In this document: positions 5,776 through 11,122 of the stretch, in pieces
Layout: every line of letters starts with the position of its first letter
Numbering within the stretch: position 1 is the stretch's first letter
Translations under genes and position numbers: made by a program
Source: an uncultured Nitrosopumilaceae archaeon
GTDB lineage: Archaea; Thermoproteota; Nitrososphaeria; Nitrososphaerales; Nitrosopumilaceae
DNA length: 11,122 bases
Direction: 5' to 3'
Assembly (NCBI GenBank): GCA_937875805.1
Contig: CALFHG010000194.1
Coordinates: 1-11,122, forward strand
Notes under the pieces: model-generated
Seen by the model: only the letters and a program-made list of their open reading frames with translations
Databases searched by the model: none
Told to the model about the DNA's origin: nothing

Positions 5776-6249
5776 TCATTCAAGAATTTTTTTCAAATGT
5801 TTTTCATAAAATTCTCTAAATGATGTATTCATATCCATTTCATGTCGTAAACATTTGTTACTTTGTTCGGTGATTTGATTTTTAATTTCTTTACTCCATA
5901 GACTTTGTTGTCTATCTTTAGGGTCTATTATTGATGGGTTTTCTTTAATTTTCTCCATGGTTTCTGATAATGTTGTACTTAATTGTCTGAATTTACTAAT
6001 ACGTAAAAGAAACATTTGTGCTTCTTCATTGTTTACCAAGTTTATTATTGAATGGGCTTGATTATAGTATTCCAAACCTTTTTCATTATATTTTTTAAAA
6101 TCATTCATTCGTTTTTGCCAATATTCTTTGGTTACTTTTTCTTCAATTTTGTAACTGAATTGAATTTCTCCCAACTCCATTCCTGTCTTAGCTAATTTTT
6201 TGCTATGTTCTTTAGCTGATTTTTTTAGATTTTCTGGATCTTGACTCAT
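5776..6249 (-). CDS. Charged, helical protein of unknown function
   Basis: A 157-residue protein, not recognised. It is rich in Lys, Glu, Gln and Asn, with long stretches that look alpha-helical (KEHSKKLAKTGMEL, KKYNEKGLEYYNQAH, SKEIKNQITEQSNK), no membrane segment and one cysteine, so it is probably a soluble cytosolic helical bundle or coiled coil. It is the last gene of a probable minus-strand unit, 32 bases after the zinc-ribbon gene that overlaps trxB. A CTTTATT box at 6279-6273 could also give it its own promoter. It meets the cysteine synthase gene tail to tail with 3 bases between the stop codons, leaving no room for separate terminators. Confidence 0.75.
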   Translation of the reverse strand: MSQDPENLKKSAKEHSKKLAKTGMELGEIQFSYKIEEKVTKEYWQKRMNDFKKYNEKGLEYYNQAHSIINLVNNEEAQMFLLRISKFRQLSTTLSETMEKIKENPSIIDPKDRQQSLWSKEIKNQITEQSNKCLRHEMDMNTSFREFYEKHLKKILE

Positions 6250-6281
6250 AATTTTTGGTTTTTTATCTCACAATAAAGAGT

Positions 6282-6497
6282 TTAGATTTTTAATTCATTC
6301 CATTTTTTTTCAGATTCTTTTGAGTACAATGACATACATTCTTCACAAAATGAATCCCATTCTGTAATTCCTGATTTTTCAAAATACTTTACAGACCATT
6401 CGTATGTAGGAATTTTCCTGTATTGAAATTGCTGAATTGTGTAGATGTCTTTTTGATGAAATTTATTTAGACATTTTTTACATTGAGCATTTTTCAT
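6282..6497 (-). CDS. Zinc-ribbon protein translationally coupled to thioredoxin reductase
   Basis: A 71-residue protein with two CxxC pairs, C6-K-K-C9 and C51-E-E-C54, separated by 41 residues rich in aromatic residues (FQYRKIPTYEWSVKYF). The layout is that of a zinc ribbon or rubredoxin-like zinc site. It begins on the TrxB stop in the form TAATG, sharing one base, which implies translational coupling and one mRNA. That link suggests a redox or zinc-related role, perhaps as a TrxB or thioredoxin partner, but this is inference; the cysteine pairs may just hold structural zinc. Confidence 0.8.
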   Translation of the reverse strand: MKNAQCKKCLNKFHQKDIYTIQQFQYRKIPTYEWSVKYFEKSGITEWDSFCEECMSLYSKESEKKWNELKI

Positions 6498-7498
6498 TAT
6501 CCCTTGTCTGCATTTTCAGTGAGATATTTATCTACATCAATTGCTGCCATACATCCAAAAGCTGCAGCTGTAATTGCTTGTCGATAACTTCTGTCATGTA
6601 CGTCTCCTGCGGCAAATATCCCCTTCATATTGGTATGTGTTTTATTTTTTAATACAATATATCCTTCGGCATCTAGATCGATTTGATCTTTAAACAGTTG
6701 CGTGTTTGGTACATGTCCAATTGCAACAAACAAAGCTTCTGCATCAAGTGTACTTTCTTCATTTGTTTTTAAATTCTTTAGCACTACTTGTTTCATTTTT
6801 TGATCTCCTTTAATTTCAGTTACAGTTGTATCAAAAACAAATTTTATTTTTTCATTGTTAAATGCTCTTTCTTGCATGACTTTACTTGCACGCAGTTCAT
6901 CTCTTCTGTGAACTAGGTGAACCTTTGTAGCAAATTTTGTAAGAAATGTTGCTTCCTCAACTGCAGAATCTCCGCCACCAGAAACCACTATCTCTTGATT
7001 TCTAAAGAATGGTCCATCACAAGTTGCACAATATGATACTCCTTTACCTGCAAATGCTTCTTCACCTTCTATTCCGAGCTTTCTTGGATTGGCACCTGTT
7101 GCAATAATCACTGCACGACCTTCAAATTCTTCTGATGCTGTTAAAACTTTGAATGGTTCTCGTCTAAAGTCTACATCTACTACAACATCATCAATAATGG
7201 TTGTACCCATTCTTTGTGATTGTTTTCTCATATCAATCATCAAATCAGGGCCCATTATTCCATTTTCAAATCCAGGATAGTTTTCAACTTCTGTTGTGTT
7301 GACTAGTTGTCCTCCAGGAAGTAATCCTGATAAAATTAAAGTGTCGTATCCTGCCCTAGAACAGTAAATCCCTGCTGTGTATCCTGAAGGACCTGCACCG
7401 ATAATTATTACATCAAATTTTGTTTTAGTTTTATCTGATATCTTGGCTTCATCATCTCTTGTTTCAAGAACGGCTGATCCTGCATCTCCTGACATCAT
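6497..7498 (-). CDS. trxB: Thioredoxin reductase (NADPH)
   Basis: FAD- and NAD(P)H-dependent reductase that reduces thioredoxin in the cytosol. It shows the FAD motif GAGPSG (34-39), GGQLVNTTEVENYPG (62-76), the redox disulfide C157-A-T-C160-D, the NADPH motif GGGDSAVEEA (174-183) with HRRDELRAS (197-205; the HRR favours NADPH), and GIFAAGDV (293-300). Length 333 is slightly long because about 27 residues (MMSGDAGSAVLETRDDEAK...) precede the usual N-terminus. CTTAAAT at 7530-7524, 26-32 bases before ATG 7498, supports that start. The zinc-ribbon gene overlaps its stop by one base. Confidence 0.96.
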   Translation of the reverse strand: MMSGDAGSAVLETRDDEAKISDKTKTKFDVIIIGAGPSGYTAGIYCSRAGYDTLILSGLLPGGQLVNTTEVENYPGFENGIMGPDLMIDMRKQSQRMGTTIIDDVVVDVDFRREPFKVLTASEEFEGRAVIIATGANPRKLGIEGEEAFAGKGVSYCATCDGPFFRNQEIVVSGGGDSAVEEATFLTKFATKVHLVHRRDELRASKVMQERAFNNEKIKFVFDTTVTEIKGDQKMKQVVLKNLKTNEESTLDAEALFVAIGHVPNTQLFKDQIDLDAEGYIVLKNKTHTNMKGIFAAGDVHDRSYRQAITAAAFGCMAAIDVDKYLTENADKG

Positions 7499-7523
7499 AA
7501 TGGTTATGGTCTTAATTTCAATA

Positions 7524-7530
7524 ATTTAAG
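7524..7530 (-). promoter_or_regulatory. TATA-like box of trxB
   Basis: CTTAAAT on the minus strand, 26-32 bases before the trxB ATG, the spacing expected for a leaderless archaeal transcript. It decides in favour of the long N-terminal form of TrxB. Confidence 0.5.
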
Positions 7531-7546
7531 TGAATATCTCTTTTGA

Positions 7547-7984
7547 TTACTCTTTTTTCATTCTTAAAAGAATTTGATCACAAATTCTCCGCATTTCTGA
7601 ATCTGATCCTACACTAGAAATTTTTACAATGTCTGTAGTTGTTATGATTCCAACAATTTTATCACCCTCTTTAACTGGAAGTTTATGAATTAATTTTTCT
7701 TTCATTAATTCTGATGCTTCCCAAATTGTTTCTTCTGAATCAATTGTAATCAAAGGTGATGACATTACTTCTTTAATTTCTGTAAATAGCGGCCTTCCTT
7801 CTGCTGCGATTTTTGTCACAAAATCTCTCTCTGTAATTATTCCGATTGGACTGTTGTTATCAGTTACAATTACACAACCTATGGATAATTTTTTCATGTG
7901 TTCTGCAGCTTCTTGTAGTGATGTTGATTTGTCTAAACTTAGTAAATTTTTACTCATTACATCATTTACAAACGTACTGTTCAT
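7547..7984 (-). CDS. Two-CBS-domain protein
   Basis: A 145-residue protein made of one pair of CBS domains, about residues 5-65 (VNDVMSKNLLSLDKS..., GIITERDFVTKI) and 69-125 (VMSSPLITIDSEETI..., GIITTTDIVKI), followed by a short charged tail (RRICDQILLRMKKE). Such Bateman modules bind adenine nucleotides (AMP, ATP, SAM or others) and sense energy state. It has no attached catalytic domain, so it probably acts through a partner. It is divergent from the USP pair, with 111 bases between starts holding a 15-base element shared with the other CBS locus. AATTTATC at 8020-8013 is a likely TATA box 29-36 bases upstream. It lies 48 bases upstream of trxB on the same strand, though trxB seems to have its own promoter. 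Confidence 0.93.
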   Translation of the reverse strand: MNSTFVNDVMSKNLLSLDKSTSLQEAAEHMKKLSIGCVIVTDNNSPIGIITERDFVTKIAAEGRPLFTEIKEVMSSPLITIDSEETIWEASELMKEKLIHKLPVKEGDKIVGIITTTDIVKISSVGSDSEMRRICDQILLRMKKE

Positions 7985-8095
7985 ACACTGTATTCTTTTT
8001 TCAATTATATGAGATAAATTCTAAATTGTCATGACTGAAAATCACTTAAGGTAATCACGGTATTCTTATAAATTCAAAATTTGTTTTACAACAGT
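7985..8095. promoter_or_regulatory. Divergent promoter region, CBS protein / USP operon
   Basis: A 111-base region between divergent leaderless starts. The minus side has AATTTATC (8020-8013); the plus side has CTTATAAA (8065-8072), 24-31 bases before ATG 8096. Between them at 8030-8044 is the element shared with the second CBS locus, listed separately. The 111-base length equals that of the 9807-9917 region exactly. Confidence 0.65.
8030..8044 (+). promoter_or_regulatory. Shared 15-base element, copy 1 (putative operator)
   Basis: CATGACTGAAAATCA. It matches copy 2 (9852-9866) at 14 of 15 positions. Its first base is 66 bases before the USP ATG and 46 bases after the first base of the divergent CBS start codon, the same numbers as in copy 2. 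It ends about 20 bases upstream of the USP TATA box, where an activator or a repressor could act on either promoter. Confidence 0.6.
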
Positions 8096-8527
8096 ATGGC
8101 AGTTAAAACAAAGAAAATTCTTGTACCTCTTGATGGATCAAAAAATTCAATTCGTGGTTTAGATATGGCTATACACATTGCCCGACAATCTCAAGGTACA
8201 CTTGTCGCATTATCAGTAAAAACAGTGCCTGGAATATATGCAATACATCCACTTGGATTCCTGGATTTTAACTCAATGACTGAAGTAAAAAAATTACTTA
8301 GCGAAGCCAAAGTTAGAGCTGCCAAGAAAGGAATTGATTTGACAGGAAAAGCAATTGCAGGAGATCCTGGATATGACATAGCAAGATTTGCTAATAATCC
8401 TAAAAATAAAATTGATATGGTTGTACTTGGAGCACGTGGGAGAGGTTCTGCCACAGAAATTTTCTTGGGGAGTGTTTCTAACTATGTTTTACACAAGTCT
8501 AAAAAACCTGTATTGATAGTGAAATGA
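8096..8527 (+). CDS. Universal stress protein (UspA family), first of a pair
   Basis: A 143-residue cytosolic UspA-fold protein (Rossmann-like, usually dimeric) of the ATP-binding class. The N-terminal strand KKILVPLDGS (6-15) and the C-terminal G-A-R-G-x9-G-S-V-S motif (GARGRGSATEIFLGSVS), followed by VLIVK, are complete, so nucleotide binding is expected. Start ATG 8096 is chosen over TTG 8081, because CTTATAAA (8065-8072) sits 24-31 bases upstream and the extra five residues (MFYNS) are not part of the fold. The next USP gene overlaps its stop (ATGA), so the two are coupled. It is divergent from the two-CBS gene. Confidence 0.95.
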   Translation: MAVKTKKILVPLDGSKNSIRGLDMAIHIARQSQGTLVALSVKTVPGIYAIHPLGFLDFNSMTEVKKLLSEAKVRAAKKGIDLTGKAIAGDPGYDIARFANNPKNKIDMVVLGARGRGSATEIFLGSVSNYVLHKSKKPVLIVK

Positions 8528-8949
8528 CTAATAGTTTTAAAAAAATTCTTGTTCCAATTGATGGTTCAATATATTCAGAAAAGTGTTTGGAACGTGCGTG
8601 TGAACTTGTTGATGCGTTTAATTCTAATCTTATTTTGATATATGTTGTAGAAAAATCACTTCCGATTAATCTACTAGATCGTAAAGAGTACCTCAATATG
8701 ATTCGAAAGTTTGGAACTAAAATATTGGAAAAGGCAAATGAAAAACTTTCAAAAAAAGGAATTACTGCAAAAATTTTCTTAAAAGAAGGAAATATTGTCA
8801 ATGAGATTGAAAAAATTGTGAAAAAAGAAAAATGTGATCTTGTTGTTGTTGGAAATAAAGGATTAGGCTCTGTATCTAGATTTTTACTTGGAAGTGTCTC
8901 AAATAAGATTTCACAGTCTTCTTCTTGTTCCGTTCTGATAGTAAAATAG
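8524..8949 (+). CDS. Universal stress protein (UspA family), second of a pair
   Basis: A 141-residue UspA-fold protein with KKILVPIDGS (6-15) and the nucleotide motif G-N-K-G-x9-G-S-V-S (GNKGLGSVSRFLLGSVS), ending SVLIVK. The ATG overlaps the TGA of the first USP in ATGA, so it is translationally coupled and the two may form a heterodimer. The sequences differ strongly outside the motifs, so the pair is an old duplication. Its stop is 2 bases from the stop of the convergent four-CBS gene. It binds ATP in related proteins; its partner is unknown. Confidence 0.95.
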   Translation: MTNSFKKILVPIDGSIYSEKCLERACELVDAFNSNLILIYVVEKSLPINLLDRKEYLNMIRKFGTKILEKANEKLSKKGITAKIFLKEGNIVNEIEKIVKKEKCDLVVVGNKGLGSVSRFLLGSVSNKISQSSSCSVLIVK

Positions 8950-8951
8950 AA

Positions 8952-9806
8952 TTAACTTGCTAGTGTATTTACAATATCTGATTTTGTAATTATTCCTACT
9001 AATTTTGATTTTTTTACTACTGGAAGACCACTGATATTATATTTGATCATTTTGATGATAGCTTGTTTCACTTCTTTATCTTCATCTATTGTAATGGGGT
9101 TTGTCGACATGATGTCTGTGGCATGAAATGGAAATAGATAACTCATTTGATTTGAATGTGTTTCTTCTAATCCTTTTTTAAATTTGTATTCTTGAACTTC
9201 TTTTGGATCTGCTGACTCTGCAATCCATTGAGGAATCTTTGCAGGCACAAAATCTCTGAAAGTTACTATCCCTACGGGTTTTTGATTTCTTTTAATGACA
9301 ACTCTAGAAATCCCATACTTGATCAACAAACTTTCTATGAGTAATATTGGATCACTTGGTGTAGATGTTATTACTTTATTTTTCATTATTTTTGAAACTT
9401 TGATTGAATCTGAGCCTTTTGTAAGGAATGCTTTTACAATATTTGTTTTTGTTACAATTCCTTCAAGAATTTTATTTTTATCAAGTATTATCACCAAACT
9501 AATTCTGTGTTTTTTCATTAATTTTGCACATTTTTGAACTGAATCCTCTCTAGTAAGAGTAAATAATTCTCTTGGTTTGAAATCTTTGGCTTTTACGGAT
9601 TCTATTGGTTTTGTACCCAATTGATAAATTTTTTTTGCTAAATCTTTTTCAGTTATTACTCCCACTGGACTATTTTTATTTACAACTATCACTCGTTTTG
9701 TTTTGTGTTTTAATATTGACTCTCTTACTTTCATGAGTGTTGTATCTGGATTAACTGTAATTGGCTTTGTCATTAATTCTGATAATTTTAATTTTTTTAC
9801 ATCCAT
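8952..9806 (-). CDS. Four-CBS-domain protein
   Basis: A 284-residue protein that is only CBS domains, as two Bateman modules: about 7-65 (LSELMTKPITVNPDT..., GVITEKDLAKKI), 75-130 (ELFTLTREDSV..., GIVTKTNIVKA), 137-195 (VSKIMKNKVITSTPS..., GIVTFRDFVPA) and 225-284 (ATDIMSTNPITIDED..., GIITKSDIVNTL). A 35-residue helical insert (IPQWIAESADPKEVQEYKF...) separates the third and fourth. It is predicted to bind adenine nucleotides and signal energy state. It is divergent from the HPF gene with 111 bases between starts, convergent with the USP pair, and has TATTTATC at 9836-9829 as a likely TATA box. Its placement next to a ribosome hibernation factor suggests dormancy control, which is inference. 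Confidence 0.93.
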   Translation of the reverse strand: MDVKKLKLSELMTKPITVNPDTTLMKVRESILKHKTKRVIVVNKNSPVGVITEKDLAKKIYQLGTKPIESVKAKDFKPRELFTLTREDSVQKCAKLMKKHRISLVIILDKNKILEGIVTKTNIVKAFLTKGSDSIKVSKIMKNKVITSTPSDPILLIESLLIKYGISRVVIKRNQKPVGIVTFRDFVPAKIPQWIAESADPKEVQEYKFKKGLEETHSNQMSYLFPFHATDIMSTNPITIDEDKEVKQAIIKMIKYNISGLPVVKKSKLVGIITKSDIVNTLAS

Positions 9807-9917
9807 TATAGTTCTCTTTCATATTTTTGATAAATACATCATTAACAATACCATGCCTGAAAATCATATTTGATAATAATTAGAAACCTATTAAGTTCCA
9901 GTTTACATGGGTTGTAT
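9807..9917. promoter_or_regulatory. Divergent promoter region, four-CBS protein / HPF
   Basis: A 111-base region between two start codons. The minus side has TATTTATC (9836-9829), 23-30 bases before ATG 9806. The plus side has CTATTAAGTT (9888-9897), 21-30 bases before ATG 9918. Copy 2 of the shared element lies between. Position-by-position comparison with 7985-8095 shows little match outside that element. Confidence 0.65.
9852..9866 (+). promoter_or_regulatory. Shared 15-base element, copy 2 (putative operator)
   Basis: CATGCCTGAAAATCA, differing from copy 1 (8030-8044) only at the fifth base. It is 66 bases before the HPF ATG (first base to first base) and 46 bases from the divergent CBS start, identical to copy 1. 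Confidence 0.6.
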
Positions 9918-10259
9918 ATGGTTGAAAAAGTTCCTTTATTTGTAATTGGTTTACCTAAAGACGAACCAGCTAATGAGATACTTTCATCCAAATTTAGTGG
10001 TTCATTAGAGAAAGTTCAACAAGTATTGTCTCATATCATTGAAGCAAAAATTGCAGTGGAATCTCAAAATCCTGAAGGTTCTAGAACTCATTATGATGCT
10101 ACTGCTACTGTTAAAACCTCAAAAAAACAACTAATCTATACTGCTTCAGGTTGGGATATTCTAAAAATTGCTGATGAATTATGTAATAAATTGGAGGGTG
10201 AGTTATCTAAACATGATCATAACCGTCAAAAAGACAGTATTCGTAAAAAAGAATTTTAA
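9918..10259 (+). CDS. Ribosome hibernation-promoting factor, HPF/RaiA (S30AE) family
   Basis: A 113-residue protein of the S30AE family, whose bacterial members sit in the decoding centre of the small subunit and silence translation in resting cells. The C-terminal part, THYDATATVKT, then ASGWDILKIADELCNKLEGELSKH, follows the bacterial HPF pattern of DAT...V, A.G.D, ID.L..KL..QL.KH; the N-terminal half (VEKVPLFVIGLPKDEPA) fits the first strand and helix loosely. Start ATG 9918 is preferred to ATT or ATG codons upstream because CTATTAAGTT at 9888-9897 is 21-30 bases before it and the domain begins right there. It is divergent from the four-CBS gene and followed one base after its stop by a USP remnant. 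Family assigned by eye. Confidence 0.82.
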   Translation: MVEKVPLFVIGLPKDEPANEILSSKFSGSLEKVQQVLSHIIEAKIAVESQNPEGSRTHYDATATVKTSKKQLIYTASGWDILKIADELCNKLEGELSKHDHNRQKDSIRKKEF

Positions 10260-10260
10260 A

Positions 10261-10353
10261 TTGTTTAAAAATATTTTAGTTCCTTTTGATTTATCTGCTC
10301 AATCTACAAGATCTTTTAATATTGTATTGGGTGCTGTTCTGATTGTCAAATAA
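10261..10353 (+). pseudogene. Universal stress protein remnant with internal deletion (N- and C-terminal ends joined in frame)
   Basis: A TTG start one base after the HPF stop opens a 30-codon frame: FKNILVPFDLSAQSTRSF followed by NIVLGAVLIVK and TAA. The first part is the N-terminal strand and helix start of a USP (compare KKILVPIDGSIYSEK in the gene at 8524), and the last residues are the USP end (compare SVLIVK). The roughly 110 residues between, including the ATP-binding motif, are missing, yet the frame is kept. The DNA of the end, GTTCTGATTGTCAAATAA, closely matches the end of the second USP gene (GTTCTGATAGTAAAATAG at 8932). It is most likely a decayed third USP that followed HPF; a functional micropeptide is possible but less likely. 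Confidence 0.75.
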
Positions 10354-10369
10354 ACCAAATGTGGTATAA

Positions 10370-11122
10370 TTGATTTCGATTGTGGGTAGTGGAAGAGTTG
10401 GTGCATCAATTGCATTTCTTTGTGTATCTAATGCATTAGATGATGTTTTACTTGTCAATCGAAACAAAAACAAGGCAATTGGCGAGGCATTGGATATTGC
10501 AAGTGCAATTCCTAAAAACTCTAAATTTTCTATTCATGGAACTGATGACTATTCTCAAATATCTGGTTCTGATATTGTTGTGATTACTGCAAGTGTTGGT
10601 GTTTACATGAAAGATAGAACTGAAAATATTGTACTACAGGTAAAGATGATAAAAGAAATTGCACAAAAAATTAAACAGTATTGTCCATCTACAATAGTTT
10701 TGATAGTTTCCAATCCTCTTGATGTTTTAACTTATTTTTTCCAAAAAGAAAGTAATTTCTCTAGATTCAAAATTATTGGTATTGCATCTAGTCTTGATAC
10801 TAGTAGATTTCGTTATTTTATATCTGAAAAACTATCTGTTCCTCAATCCTCTATTTCAAATGCTCTTGTTTTAGGAGAACATGGTGACTCTATGGTTCCA
10901 GTTTTCTCTGGTGTTACTGTTGGTGGCAATCCTCTTTTTTCTATGATTGACAGTAGAGATTCTATCACTGAAGATGTCCGAAGTTATTGGAAAAAATTAA
11001 GATCTTTTAAGAGTAGATCTCAATTCGGTATTGCCAAAAATACGTTTGATGTCATTGATTCTATCTTACACAAAAAAGAAATCACAATTCCGAAGTTGAC
11101 GACCAAGATAATTCAGCAGGCC
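10370..11122 (+). CDS. Malate/lactate dehydrogenase family, archaeal; unusual substrate loop (C-terminus beyond window)
   Basis: 251 visible codons of about 300. Probably interconverts malate and oxaloacetate in central carbon flow. It shows the Rossmann motif VGSGRVG (5-11), A-I-G-E-A-L-D (36-42), IVSNPLDVLTY (112-122), the catalytic pair D143 and R146 in SLDTSRFR, and catalytic H171 in GEHGDSMVP (169-177). The end of strand 2 is LLVNRN (27-32) rather than an acidic residue, suggesting NADP(H) use. The loop ITASVGVYMKDRTEN (72-86) lacks the normal R-x-P-G-M-x-R and is one residue shorter; R83 may be the second loop Arg. Start TTG 10370 follows an in-frame stop (10367-10369). It lies 16 bases after the USP remnant, so it may be read from the HPF promoter. 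Confidence 0.9.
   Translation, partial: MISIVGSGRVGASIAFLCVSNALDDVLLVNRNKNKAIGEALDIASAIPKNSKFSIHGTDDYSQISGSDIVVITASVGVYMKDRTENIVLQVKMIKEIAQKIKQYCPSTIVLIVSNPLDVLTYFFQKESNFSRFKIIGIASSLDTSRFRYFISEKLSVPQSSISNALVLGEHGDSMVPVFSGVTVGGNPLFSMIDSRDSITEDVRSYWKKLRSFKSRSQFGIAKNTFDVIDSILHKKEITIPKLTTKIIQQA

Noticed and set aside
8081..8095. TTG start at 8081 for the first USP
   Set aside because: The TATA-like box at 8065-8072 would lie only 9-16 bases upstream, too close; ATG 8096 has the right spacing and starts at the conserved fold.
9870..9917. Longer N-terminus for HPF from 9870
   Set aside because: The promoter-like CTATTAAGTT would fall inside the gene, and the added 16 residues do not fit the family.
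1..11122. CRISPR array, insertion sequence, integrase or attachment site
   Set aside because: No regularly spaced repeats, transposase motifs, or long terminal inverted repeats were seen; only the short structures listed.

Overview
The window is AT-rich archaeal chromosome, most likely a Group I.1a thaumarchaeote (Nitrosopumilus-like). Supporting signs are an archaeal-type prolyl-tRNA synthetase, a coenzyme F420 gluconeogenesis-independent marker (CofE, the F420 gamma-glutamyl ligase), many very small zinc-ribbon proteins, a TATA-like box about 25-35 bases upstream of many start codons with no Shine-Dalgarno sequence (leaderless transcripts), and several TTG starts. No tRNA, rRNA, CRISPR array or insertion sequence was found.

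Layout. 1-909 (minus): 5' part of proS and a small four-cysteine protein. 1123-2914: a loose region of tiny genes (two small membrane/exported cysteine proteins, two zinc-binding miniproteins, a 35-residue one-helix membrane protein) with three stretches of strong RNA-like secondary structure, at 1479-1531, 2321-2425 and 2458-2547. 3065-5772 (plus): a SerB/ThrH-like HAD phosphatase, CofE, then a two-gene unit of a TusA-like sulfur carrier and a CysM-type cysteine synthase. 5776-7498 (minus): NADPH thioredoxin reductase followed by a zinc-ribbon miniprotein and a charged helical protein. 7547-10353: a stress and dormancy block with a two-CBS protein divergent from two universal stress proteins (USP), then a four-CBS protein divergent from a ribosome hibernation factor (HPF/RaiA family) that is followed by a gutted USP remnant. 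10370-end: malate/lactate dehydrogenase family, cut by the window edge.

The two strongest new signals are these. (1) The two divergent CBS intergenic regions are both exactly 111 bases long and share one 15-base element, CATGNCTGAAAATCA, at identical distances from all four start codons (45 bases to the CBS start, 51 bases to the USP or HPF start), although the rest of the two regions does not match. This looks like a shared operator joining the USP and HPF transcription units in one regulon. (2) The sulfur carrier gene lies 8 bases before a cysteine synthase whose sequence carries an Arg (R223) at the place where the O-phosphoserine-specific mycobacterial CysM has its substrate-selecting Arg. 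This suggests cysteine made from O-phosphoserine and carrier-bound sulfur. All family and alignment statements come from memory and inspection; nothing was searched.
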